A stretch of DNA of 64,000 nt from contig JAGUCH010000003.1 of assembly GCA_019096065.1 (NCBI GenBank), forward strand, positions 9,238,001-9,302,000, read 5' to 3'. Positions 1 through 17,701 of the stretch are shown piece by piece (position 1 is the stretch's first letter; each line of letters begins with the position of its first letter). The notes under the pieces were generated by a model that was not told where the DNA came from, ran no database searches, and was given only the letters and a program-made list of their open reading frames with translations. This DNA comes from Paracyclopina nana (Eukaryota; Arthropoda; Copepoda; Cyclopoida; Cyclopettidae). The translations under genes were made by a program, and so were the position numbers.

Positions 1-810
1 GCTGATTTGGCTCATTGTTGGACTTTTTTTGCTTTCAGACCAATCGCGCACATCGTTGCTCGTAATCAGTATTTGCTTATCACCAAATGAGGGCTCTTTT
101 TAATGTTTGCTCACAAATATGTTATACTCACTCTGATGAATAAAAGATGCTAGGTAGAAGTAGATTGATCTCGTTATGTCTTTCATTTCCACTGAAGTCA
201 CTTCTAATGTTGAATTTTCCGAAACTTTGCCATGGAGTTTGTTGATTAGCATTCAGGTTGGTTGCCAAGAGAAACCACAATTTACGTACTCGAATATTCC
301 AAGAGCTCAAATCATGCTCAAATTTACGTGGATTATGCCCATGTTTCGTTTTTCAAGGCAATTTTATAAAGATTTCCTTGGCTCTGCGATGAAGGAAGTC
401 AAGCCCAAAATTAGCTGACATTGTTGGCTAATTTCATATAAAGATGCTTCCTTTTTGTAAGCAGCATTGATTGATTGTCCCACAACCATCTGGGGCAAGA
501 AGTGCAGCCTTACACCTTTAAATGGGATTTAAGCTAATTTTAGTCCGACTTTTCACAATCGAGCTGGTACGCAATGACCTAATTTGCTTCACTGATTTTT
601 TTCTTTAAAAATCAAACAAAACATGAGCTGCTGTGCATAAGTTACCAAATCAAAGGTATCGCGTGGCATATAACTCAATGAATGTAACTGTTTGCGTCCC
701 AATAAAAAGTATTTTTGGACTGGAAATATTTTTATTTTGTCAAGTGCCTTTTTCATCATCGATAAAATTTTAGTTTTAGATCTTTTTGAAGCTTTTTTCA
801 CAGTCATGCT

Positions 811-946
811 TATACTGTTCGACCAAAAGGCCTCAAAAATTGAGCCTTTTCTTGTTCTTTATATGTTACACTGTTCGACCAAATTTTTGTTTGTAGAACT
901 TTTTAAGCTCTTTTTAAAGTCATGTTTATACTGTTCGACCAAAAAA
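811..946. repeat. Short tandem repeat, period about 58-59 bp, three copies of the core
   Basis: The core ACTGTTCGACCAAA occurs at about 814, 870 and 930, so the spacing is close to 58 bp. Flanking bases are also similar between the first and third copies: a run like CTTTTTGAAGC or CTTTTTAAGC, then AGTCATGYTTATACTG. This is a small diverged satellite or minisatellite. No coding function is proposed for the open frame that runs through it. Confidence 0.65.
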
Positions 947-2710
947 GATCGAGAATCAAGGTCAGCTGATGACTTCATTAATTCTGCCACACTTTTTGAC
1001 GCATTTTGACAACTTACCAAGTTGGTGCCAACAAAGAAGAAAACCTATTTCCTCTTTTGTTTCCAATTAACAAATCACTTTTTGAAATTATGTGATCTTA
1101 ATTTGGCCGGGACAAAAATGGAAAACTGCATTCTGATGAGTGGCAGATTTCATTATGATTGCAGCACCAATTAGAAATGAGTGCTGCCAAATCTGCCATC
1201 TCAGCAACAAAATTAAAATAAACTCCGAGGATAGGAGTGACTAAGAAGTGCCGCTTGTGCTCGCGAATCAACTTTGAAAATAGCATGAAATTTGGAATCA
1301 CGGAAACTCTAAATCATTGAGCATCTGTTGCGAAGAAACTGTTCCAACCTTCTCACGCTGGGTGAAGATTTTCAAAAGAAAATTGCATATGTCAACAAGT
1401 GCAAAAAACGCCCAGGAAGAGCTGCTTAATTAACTCGGTGCACTTCTCAATTAATGCCAGATATATACTACGCATACTCAATTTCTTGCATCCTTTTCTA
1501 GAGCGTGGAGTGCACAGGCACATGGGCAGGGTTGACAATCATATATTGTTATAGTTCCTCGGTTGAGCAAATATCCATAGAATTTGAGTTCAAAAAGTCC
1601 TATGATCGATTGGCAAGCATGCTAGATTGGTATTCAAGCCATTCTTATTGTTGCCGTTAGATGGCTTCAAAACCAAGAGTACAGTCATTTGTACCATATA
1701 CGAGGCCTTTAGAAGGACTTAAATCGAGTGCCATTCTCTGCAATCCGTAGCAATCTACTTCTGCTACTTTATTTCGGCGGCAGTTACTTCTTTTTTATTG
1801 AGGAGTAATCTTCGATTAGGATCTCAGATCATTATCATGTGCGGAAATACATTTTTATGGATGTGTTTTCTTCAGATTTTCAATCACTTTCGAGCGATTC
1901 TTTAAAAAAAATGTGGCTGGCGTTATCATGAGTGGATTTTAAAGTAATGATCTATTTAAACAGTTGTAAGTTGTCACCTGAGCTTCAACCTCCTCAACAA
2001 AATTAACTGAGAAAAGAGGAAGAGTCTTAATATGGCAAACACAAAATGAGTCTATTCAGATCACAAAGTTTTTCACGGTAGCGCACTTCAAACAAACCAG
2101 CTCGATCAATCAGCAAAATTACTTTTAATCAACCAAAAGAACTGGTATAATGGAAAGCGCCATTATTGTTTTCTTCTCTTGGTTTTCTTCACATTCCAAG
2201 AACTGTCGAGCTCGCATTTACCTAATAGGGCTACAGCGAAATTGAGTCGTTTTTGGGAGTGCTACCTCATTTTTAAGAGTCATTTCATCATCTTGATAAA
2301 AATCACCATTCTCATTGGTATTCCTCGAGTGAAACGTCCGTTGCTATTAGTGCCAAAATCAGGCCCCCCAATAGGGTAGGCAAATTGGTAAAAAATGATG
2401 AGTTATCTCATCTCAGCGCGCTAGCTGGCATGAGCTCCTGGTATGTTCAAGGAGCCTCAAAAATAGCTGATAACATATAGAAACAATCAGATCCATTGAA
2501 TGAATTGGTCAGTGCACGCACAATGAAGTGATAAAAATGAAATAGTCATCTCATACTATCAAGGCCAACTTTTATGCAATTTTTGCTCCGACTCATCGCG
2601 CTGTTTCTTATGCTCGAAAATAAAAGTGTTGCAACACGTGATGCCAGATCAATTGAAAAAAGTTGCATTTTCAATCACGTGACGCGCCAAAAGTTGGAAT
2701 TGTACCCAAG

Positions 2711-2853
2711 GCTTAGTCTCTTCTGGAGATTTCATAGTGACCAAGCCACGGTCATTATCGTTTCTTATGTACTGAGTAGGTTGCGATGGAACTACATAAG
2801 AATCGATAATGACCGTGGCTTGGTCACTATGAAATCTCCAGAAGAGACTAAGC
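2711..2853. repeat. Near-perfect foldback hairpin, 61-bp arms
   Basis: The left arm 2711-2771 and the right arm 2793-2853 are reverse complements with one mismatch, separated by a 21-base spacer. The arms begin GCTTAGTCTCTTCTGG and end TTCTTATGTA. Such a structure is typical of a small foldback or MITE-type element, or of a long-hairpin RNA locus. No coding potential and no clear target-site duplication were seen. Because the arms are so similar, the palindrome is either young or kept similar by selection or gene conversion. Confidence 0.85.
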
Positions 2854-3694
2854 CCAAGTCTACGTAGTATGCTATTTATTTGGCAAACAAGTTCCTCAAT
2901 GTGTGCAACCTTCTTGCAATTATGGGTCATGTGATCTGCTGTTAGAGCTATTTTTATTGGGGTTACTGGTTTCAAAAACCGATAATCACCAGGGCGACGG
3001 TTATAAAATCCAGGATGTTTGCACAGCAGCAAAGTTGACAGAAAAAAGGACTATATTTCTTACCAAAAATCGATCTTGGCTATTTGACCAATTTTTAGAG
3101 TTCGTGAGCTTTTAGCCACTTCTCATCCTCGAAATGACTCTTTAAAAAGTGCAGGAAGTTTTTTTTTCTTGAATCATTACTGCAAAACTAACTGTTTGCC
3201 ACATTTTTTAAAAAAGGCATTCATTAAATTGACCCACCTTTACTTAATTATGGTATAGTATTTTTCTCTAGGACTGCTTACGTACTAGATAATGCATAAA
3301 ATTCGAAAATTCAAATCGCATTGCTTGAATCCTTAACAAAGTGAGGCAGAAACTTGGAAAGGGTGCCTGTAATTGCAGCTCATTAAAAGGGCCTTGTCAT
3401 CTACTGCTCGTCTCGTTAAGGCAGCTGAAGTGGGCCAAAAGCAAAGTCAGCATGTTCTACTTCCTGCTGAAGGATTTTACGCCTGGTTTCTCACAACTTT
3501 GGACATGAGCCATGCCCAGACAATAAGCAAAACAATGCACAATACATCCTATACTTGGGTTTAATTTCAGCCAGTCAAGAATGCATCAATTCCGAATGTT
3601 CTGACGAAACTTCAGGAAATTAAAATAATTTTTATTGTGCATCACCACAATTGTCTCGCTTAACGAAAAAGCCAAACTAATTTATTTGATTAGA

Positions 3695-4558
3695 TTAAAC
3701 ATTAGGCGAGTGCAAATCTGCAGATTTGTGAAAATGACTCATGATTTGGCTTCGTATTTTGTCATGGCTCAAAGCAAAGGAGGCTGGTGCGATTCCAAAA
3801 AAGATCACCAAAATCACGTTGAACAGCAAATAATCCAGCTCCTCGGCCCACGCTGCGTGTGGAATAGCCACGAAGATGAGGAGAGTAAGAACGAGAACAA
3901 TGAGGCAAATGACTCGAATCAATTTGACTTTGATATGCGTGTTGTTGTACTTTTGAGCATGTCGGTTGTCGACTTCGATGCGAACATACAGCAGGACTCC
4001 TAGCAAAACTGTAATGTTAGACGTGAAAGTGAGACACGTGCCATAGAGTTCGCTCGGCGCGCGGCCCAAGTGAACTTGTCCCTTCGTCAACATACCATGG
4101 AACAAGGTCGTGGACAAGTCTTGCCTGAGTCCGGCATCAAAGACCACCACTGTGGTGGCCAAGCTCCAGTTCACGATTCTCGCAACGGGGATGACTTTGG
4201 ACTCGTCAATGAATCCCATTTGATCGAGATTGTGAAAGATTGTCAAGTACTTGATGACAAAGAACATGATGGCGGAAAACTCCCAGAACATTGCGGTAAC
4301 GCCATAAGCAATGAAGAAGATGCGTACGCCCATCTCGGAGAATGTTGGATTGACCAGTCCAAATGCTAAGGGCAGCTCCACCAGCCAGCTGAAGATGGAG
4401 AATCCGTAGAGAACTTCGATGAAGCATTTGTCCACAAAGGTTTGCATGCCAATCGATTTTGCCTTCAAGTAGCGAACGACCACCGCAACGAAGACTGAGG
4501 TGGACGCACAGGTCACGGCTAAGACGATGCTTGTCACGATATTCCAATAGGTGATCAT
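3695..4558 (-). CDS. Seven-transmembrane protein, orphan, single exon
   Basis: This 287-aa protein is encoded without introns. The start is the ATG at 4558; the frame is open a little upstream but has no earlier ATG. Seven hydrophobic segments can be counted, at about residues 4-28, 46-69, 77-107, 121-144, 172-196, 212-236 and 243-267, with a charged cytoplasmic-type tail after the last one. This gives a GPCR-like topology. I do not see class A landmarks: no DRY after helix 3 and no NPxxY in helix 7. A family cannot be named. It may be a lineage-specific receptor or another seven-pass membrane protein. The first part of the protein has no cleavable signal peptide. Membrane location is inferred from hydrophobicity only. 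No other gene adjoins it, and its AATAAA-like 3' signals lie within 65 bp of the stop. Confidence 0.7.
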   Translation of the reverse strand: MITYWNIVTSIVLAVTCASTSVFVAVVVRYLKAKSIGMQTFVDKCFIEVLYGFSIFSWLVELPLAFGLVNPTFSEMGVRIFFIAYGVTAMFWEFSAIMFFVIKYLTIFHNLDQMGFIDESKVIPVARIVNWSLATTVVVFDAGLRQDLSTTLFHGMLTKGQVHLGRAPSELYGTCLTFTSNITVLLGVLLYVRIEVDNRHAQKYNNTHIKVKLIRVICLIVLVLTLLIFVAIPHAAWAEELDYLLFNVILVIFFGIAPASFALSHDKIRSQIMSHFHKSADLHSPNV

Positions 4559-5972
4559 GGTGAAACTTGCCAACCAACCAATTAGCTGTCCACGCCAGAA
4601 ACAATTGGATTCCTCTTGAGATTTACAGGCAGAAGGCGAGCAACATGTGAGAGAAAGAGAGGCAGAGGAAACGGTAGAGAACGCGGTTTTCCAGAGCCAA
4701 TTTTTTAATTATTATAGTAGAGGAGTATTTTCAAAAAATACTACGTACACCAAAGGATTCTGAGCAGTTCATCTTTGTTTTTCTTCACGGAAATGGAAGA
4801 CATCCTTTCTTTAATTACAACTGTAAACAATCCGCAAACGAGCGGATTGCTAAAGCAAAGACGCGCTTTTTGCCTCTTTTATGGCGTTTGTCACGAAAAC
4901 TGAAGATATTATGATAGTATAAACCCACCATTACATTTCCAAGGAATGCAGGTCAGTTTTTGGTGCATGTGCGCTTCATGGGTGGCGTATAAATTACACT
5001 TTTGAAAAATGGAGCCAACACTTGCTCAATGACTTGGAAATTTGTCATTTTCATGCCAATTAGACCTTGAGAGAGTACAAAAATGCAAATATGATTGATT
5101 TTTCCAACACTTGGGAGCTTTGTCGAACAAACTATGAAAGACTCATTGCAGGGATTTAGTTTGCCTAAATAATCAAGGTGGGGAGAAGAACTTTCTTATC
5201 CTTAAAGGATATCCTGCTTTTACGCTCTCTTTTAGGCGAAAAATGACAAGCTGAATTATAAACGGATGTGTAGGATAAAAATTGTCCATAATCTTTGTAG
5301 TTCTACTATGTGAGAAGCCTTTCTAGAGCTTTTTCGTGTTTGATGGAAATGCAGAAATGCTTTAGGTGGCATAAGACAAATAAGAGCTCGGGTGTACGCA
5401 CACTTTTGACAGCTTTGCACAAAACAATGTGTCAAATGAAAGCTTTATATGATAGCAAGCATGTTCCTTGGATAATTATTACAAAGAAGATTCTTCAACG
5501 AATTAAAAAGTGAATTACCGGTAACGTAGCATAGGCAGAGAAACTGAGTAGATATGCTTTTTGAGCGACCTGAATTCCAAGGTGAAAACCAAACATTGAC
5601 CTTTAAAGGTCAAAATATCGACTTGAAAAGAACCAATTTGCCATTGTAGTATGTTTATAGAAACACGCTTCTGTAGGTTTCACGTAACAGCTGTCGGCAT
5701 TTTTGACGAATCTCGTCTTGAATTATTTTCCCATAAAAAAACAAATGGCGTTGTTCTTTTAACGTTTTTTTTTAATTACAAAAGGTATCTATTAGGTCTA
5801 GAGTTTATCTTTGCCGTCGACCTTAATTTGAAAAGAGTGAAATTAGAAGCTTTTGGGATTAAGTGGGATTTTTAGATGTAGTAGTTATGCAGACTTGAAG
5901 GTTGTTCAAGTGGCAAGCAGGCTCTCATTAAACCATTCGAGTTGTAATTCTTTGAGCTTGCGCACTTTTCAG

Positions 5973-6113
5973 CGCCTGCTGCGCACTCGGGGCCTAAACG
6001 CCTCGAAAACCGCTCCAAAGTTGCCTGATGAAAAAAGGCCTGTTCGGCAAGGCTGTCAGCACTCCACATCCTCCTTCAGAGACCTTCCAATGAGCCCCAA
6101 ATCGTCCATGTAA
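5973..6113 (+). other. Candidate terminal coding exon (unassigned)
   Basis: A pyrimidine-rich acceptor (CACTTTTCAG, ending 5972) is followed by 46 open codons rich in Arg, Lys, Ser and Pro. They stop at TAA 6111-6113, and AATAAA follows at 6118-6123. The stretch is more GC-rich than its surroundings, as coding exons here are. No upstream exon could be joined to it, no family is recognised, and the signal lies unusually close to the stop. It may be chance, or a remnant of a gene cut by the repeats that begin at 6140. Confidence 0.25.
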
Positions 6114-6139
6114 TGTCAATAAATAACCCCATAATTGTA

Positions 6140-6335
6140 GTTATTTATTTCGAGCTGGGGCACGTAAAGTAAGGTCATTAAATAGCTGAGCGAGGATTTT
6201 AAAATGGGAAAACTCGAGTACAGCTTTACTAGCCCGAGCCTGCGAGGGCTGTAATTGTACGAGTGTTTTTGCATTTTAAAATCCGAGGTAAGCTATTTAA
6301 TGACCCTACTTTACGTGCCCCAGCTCGAAATATAC
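6140..6335. repeat. Long foldback hairpin next to a second inverted repeat
   Basis: The sequence from about 6140 to 6226 is repeated as its reverse complement from about 6250 to 6335 with a few mismatches. The arms contain CGAGCTGGGGCACGTAAAGT and TTAAATAGCT, followed by ATTTTAAAATG nearer the centre. The small loop carries an additional short palindrome (AGCCC/GGGCT). The structure is that of a foldback transposon or MITE, or of a hairpin RNA locus. No open reading frame of note is present. Confidence 0.8.
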
Positions 6336-6505
6336 AATTTTATATACTGTAATACGATTTTCGAGTGTTTTAATGAAGTTACCGGGCTGCCCCGTGCCTT
6401 AGAAAATACTGCTCGGTTTTTATGCGACGTATCACTGGCTCTCATCAGCTGGCATCCAGTGGTTTGATACCATCAACTAGAGTTTAAAAGTACATTTCTT
6501 ATGAG

Positions 6506-6582
6506 TTGCACCTACGGCATAGTGGTTAGAGCGCTCGGCTCTTGATTCCTCAGTCTAGGGTTCAAACCCCAGTCATTCCTTG
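6506..6582 (+). repeat. tRNA-like sequence (tRNA pseudogene or SINE head)
   Basis: It carries an A-box-like motif (GGCATAGTGG, 6516-6525) followed by GTTAGAGCGC, and a B-box-like motif (GGGTTCAAACCCC, 6558-6570) at the usual spacing. The acceptor stem does not pair and the anticodon arm is weak, so a functional tRNA is unlikely. A polymerase III promoter of this form is typical of tRNA-derived SINEs. Confidence 0.6.
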
Positions 6583-6648
6583 ATTTTTTTGGTTTCTTTA
6601 TTTGGCTTAAATTATGTTTAAGTCCTATACATAGCATGCAATTTTCAT

Positions 6649-6722
6649 GGTGTTTCCATAGTTCAGTGGTTAGAGCATTGGAATGCTAATCCACCTGTCT
6701 GCGGCTCAGATCTTGGATGATT
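6649..6722 (+). repeat. Second tRNA-like sequence, possible tRNA-Ser(GCU) relic
   Basis: The A-box region ATAGTTCAGTGGTTAGAGCA is well preserved, and an anticodon-like hairpin (TGGA-ATGCTAA-TCCA) would display GCT. The B-box region (GCGGCTCAGATCTTGG) is degenerate and the acceptor stem is absent. It lies 70 bp after the first tRNA-like module, inside the same inverted repeats. Best read as a tRNA-derived repeat, not a working tRNA gene. Confidence 0.5.
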
Positions 6723-8021
6723 CTCTCTTTATTCTAACTTCTTTGGAATGTTGATTAGTTCCATGGAATTTGAGGGGCATTAAACTACTTAAAATCCCTC
6801 AAATTTGATTCTAGGGCCGTTAAGTATTTAATATCCCCCAAATTGCTTAGAAAGAACTGTGATATAAAAGAGCTGAGTCGGATCGGTAAACTGAATTATA
6901 ACACGAGGAAATCGTATTACAGTATATAAAAGCACTTTTACAGATTGCGCGCGGCGCGATGGAGCAATTGTTCATCCTGTTCATGCGCGCGCCGCGATCA
7001 TTATAAAGTGGAGGCAGAAATGGCTACCTATTTGTCAAGCTTTTAATGCAATAGAACAATGACAGCCTGGATAAAAAATTGCATGTTTTTAACAACTGCT
7101 AAGCGCTGGGACATGTCAAGAACAAAAAGAACTTATCACCAGCATCTTTTGTACGCAATCAGTCTTGACTATCTACGCGAGTCTCTCTAATTAGTGAGTC
7201 TCTCGCGCTAGATGGCGCTGAGCCCTGATGGCTTGACGTCATCAGCCTTTTAAAAGCTTTGGATGCATATTTTTGAACTGCTCAAAAAAAAAGCACATAA
7301 AAAGCGTTTAATTCAAAATTAGATTTGCTCCCCCTTGCCTTGGCTCGCTGGAAGTTGAATGATGTGAGCGACATATTGCAATATTAGATTCGGGTCAATT
7401 TCTTATCTAAAGAAATAAATATAGTTCCAGTCACATCAAGCTTAACCGGTAGCTTTAATTCGCTCTTGTATTCGTGATTTGAGCTGGACAACCGCCAAAG
7501 CAACTGAGAGAAAATTAAATACAAATATCAATTTAAGAGCCCGTGAGCTTGTTCAAAGTCTTAATTTTTTTCTCGATCATGATGCTCTTTTATGTTCCTT
7601 TAACGCTATGCCAAAACGACTGTTGCTGATTAATGTGTACGAAACAGCCTCAAATCCGTTTGGCCGTCCACCAAAGAGCGTGTTTTCTTGCGAAAATAAA
7701 AAATATTTAAAAAAACATGTTTCGGGTACTAGGAACAGAATTTATAGATGTGTACTTTGAAGAGAAGTGCAAAACTCCTCAAGGCAAACACAAATCAAGA
7801 CCACCCACTTGTAGAGTAAAATTGATTTACGTTATCAAAGAGATTAGCTTCATTTGCGACAAAGTCGTCCAAAGAATTGCCTAGAAAATTTCCCCGTATT
7901 GCGAGTCACTTGGTCGATGAGCAAGCAACACCAAGTAGTGTATGCTACTTACATATGGCGCTGAGCGCGCGATTTCATCGGTACATCGAGAAGGCAACGT
8001 TGACGCAATTTCTGCGTCGCC

Positions 8022-8030
8022 TATATAAAC
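8022..8030 (+). promoter_or_regulatory. TATA box of the cuticle protein gene
   Basis: TATATAAAC lies 58 bases before the start codon, placing transcription start near 8050. This fits the short 5' leaders of arthropod cuticle genes. Confidence 0.75.
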
Positions 8031-8079
8031 CCCAGCCGTTTCTGCAGGCTTAGACCAATCTGCTTCCGATTCAGCCAGA

Positions 8080-8908
8080 ATGAGGGTAAGACACTGCAGT
8101 TTCAAATTACAGTCGGAATTGTTCTATCTAGCTAGTTGCTGCTAGGTTTTTGTTTCTGCTTTGCTGCTGCTTGCCGGCTCCGCCTCTGCACAAAACTTCT
8201 ACTACAAGCCTTACCAAGCGTCATCGGCAAGGCCAGCAAGGTCAAGTCTGAGCTATGAGCCAGCCCCATCTCCAGCCAAGTACGATTTTGAGTGGCAAGT
8301 GCAGGACGCGTACTCAGGCAACGATTTCGGTCACCAGGAGAGCAGAGATGATGCCAAGACGACTGGATCTTACCACGTGGCACTCCCAGATGGAAGAGTG
8401 CAGCGGGTGACGTATTTCGTGGATGGCTACGGCGGCTATCACGCCGAGGTCACTTACGAGGGTGAAGCTAAGTATCCGGCTGCAAGCGAGGCCAGACCCG
8501 TGTACGCTGTAGCTGAGCCTGCTGCAGCGCTCAAACCAGCTATTATTGCTGATGAGCCTGCTGCTGTGACTCCCCCGCCCACCACCTATTCCACAACCGT
8601 GCCAAGCTATCCCACAACAGTTTCGAGTAGCTATCCCAGAGTTGTGTCCAGCTATCCCACTGCCTACCCCTCCTCCATTAAAAGGTAACCTTCATTCCCC
8701 ACAGCCTGATTCTACTAAATAAGTTAGCCTGGACTTGGAGGAGAATTACGACCACTCTTTTAGGTACTCGTACAAGCCGATCGAAGCCCCATCTGAACCG
8801 GCGGAGGCCAAGGAGGCCTCAGAAGAAGCTCCGGAGGAAGTAAAAGAGGAGGTTGTCCTGGAGCAACCAGCTGAGCCACAAGCCTCTTATTATTACAGAT
8901 TCTACTAA
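8080..8908 (+). CDS. Cuticle protein with RR chitin-binding domain, pro-resilin-like
   Basis: Three exons (8080-8085, 8146-8684, 8764-8908) encode 229 aa. As in many cuticle genes, the first exon gives only the first two residues, and the signal peptide (about residues 1-17, ending ASA) is completed by exon 2. Residues about 48-107 form a chitin_bind_4 (Rebers-Riddiford) domain, with the signatures YSGNDFGHQESRD and GSYHVALPDGRVQRVTY, closest in style to arthropod pro-resilins (RR-2-like). The middle is rich in Pro, Ala, Ser and Tyr with repeated SYP/TTY motifs. The last exon adds an acidic Glu/Ala/Pro stretch ending YYYRFY. The product is expected to be secreted and bind chitin in the exoskeleton. 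Retention of the second intron would stop translation at once (AGG-TAA), giving a form without the acidic tail. The gene is tail to tail with pecanex. Confidence 0.95.
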
Positions 8909-8959
8909 TCTTAAATGAAGTTGACCTTCTCACACATTTTTTTCTGTTCTAAATCGTTA

Positions 8960-8965
8960 AATAAA
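8960..8965 (+). terminator. Polyadenylation signal of the cuticle gene
   Basis: AATAAA about 50 bases after the stop codon at 8906-8908. The pecanex stop codon on the other strand is only about 170 bases further on, so the two 3' ends are close or overlapping. Confidence 0.75.
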
Positions 8966-9134
8966 CTTATTTATCTCACACTATATACGACCTGATCCGA
9001 CTTGACCGGAGTAAAGCACGTGCTTTGCGAAGGTGCACAATCATGCTCCATAATTGTCATTTTTCACTCCGTTGCGATGAAAACCATAATGATGTATTTT
9101 TTTCGTAAAATGCAGAGCTAGTAAAAAACGACTT

Positions 9135-17701
<8,567 letters not shown>

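Larger units (their letters stand above)
1..3694. other. Non-coding stretch, no gene recognised
   Basis: AT-rich DNA with only short reading frames, none with a recognisable domain, convincing splice signals or codon bias. It contains the tandem repeat at 811-946 and the foldback hairpin at 2711-2853, listed separately. The 3' flank of the minus-strand membrane protein gene lies at its right end; TTTATT at 3631-3636 and 3681-3686 would read AATAAA on the minus strand and could be its polyadenylation signals. Confidence 0.6.
6338..6931. mobile_element. Possible non-autonomous element bounded by 30-bp inverted repeats, with tRNA-like modules
   Basis: 6338-6367 (TTTTATATACTGTAATACGA and following bases) is the inverted copy of 6902-6931 with about three mismatches. 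The interior of about 530 bp contains two tRNA-like stretches and a short hairpin (AATTTGAGG around 6768, CCTCAAATT around 6808). There is no transposase frame. No target-site duplication was identified, so the true ends are uncertain. The block directly abuts the foldback at 6140-6335, and the two may be parts of one composite insertion. Confidence 0.5.
4559..8021. other. Intergenic stretch between the membrane protein and cuticle genes
   Basis: No complete gene is recognised. It holds the foldback at 6140-6335, the inverted-repeat block at 6338-6931 with tRNA-like modules, and a possible terminal exon at 5973-6113. The rest is AT-rich with only short frames. Confidence 0.55.

Noticed and set aside
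6506-6722. Two functional tRNA genes
   Set aside because: A and B boxes are visible, but acceptor stems do not pair and the anticodon arms are weak, so they are listed as tRNA-like repeats only.
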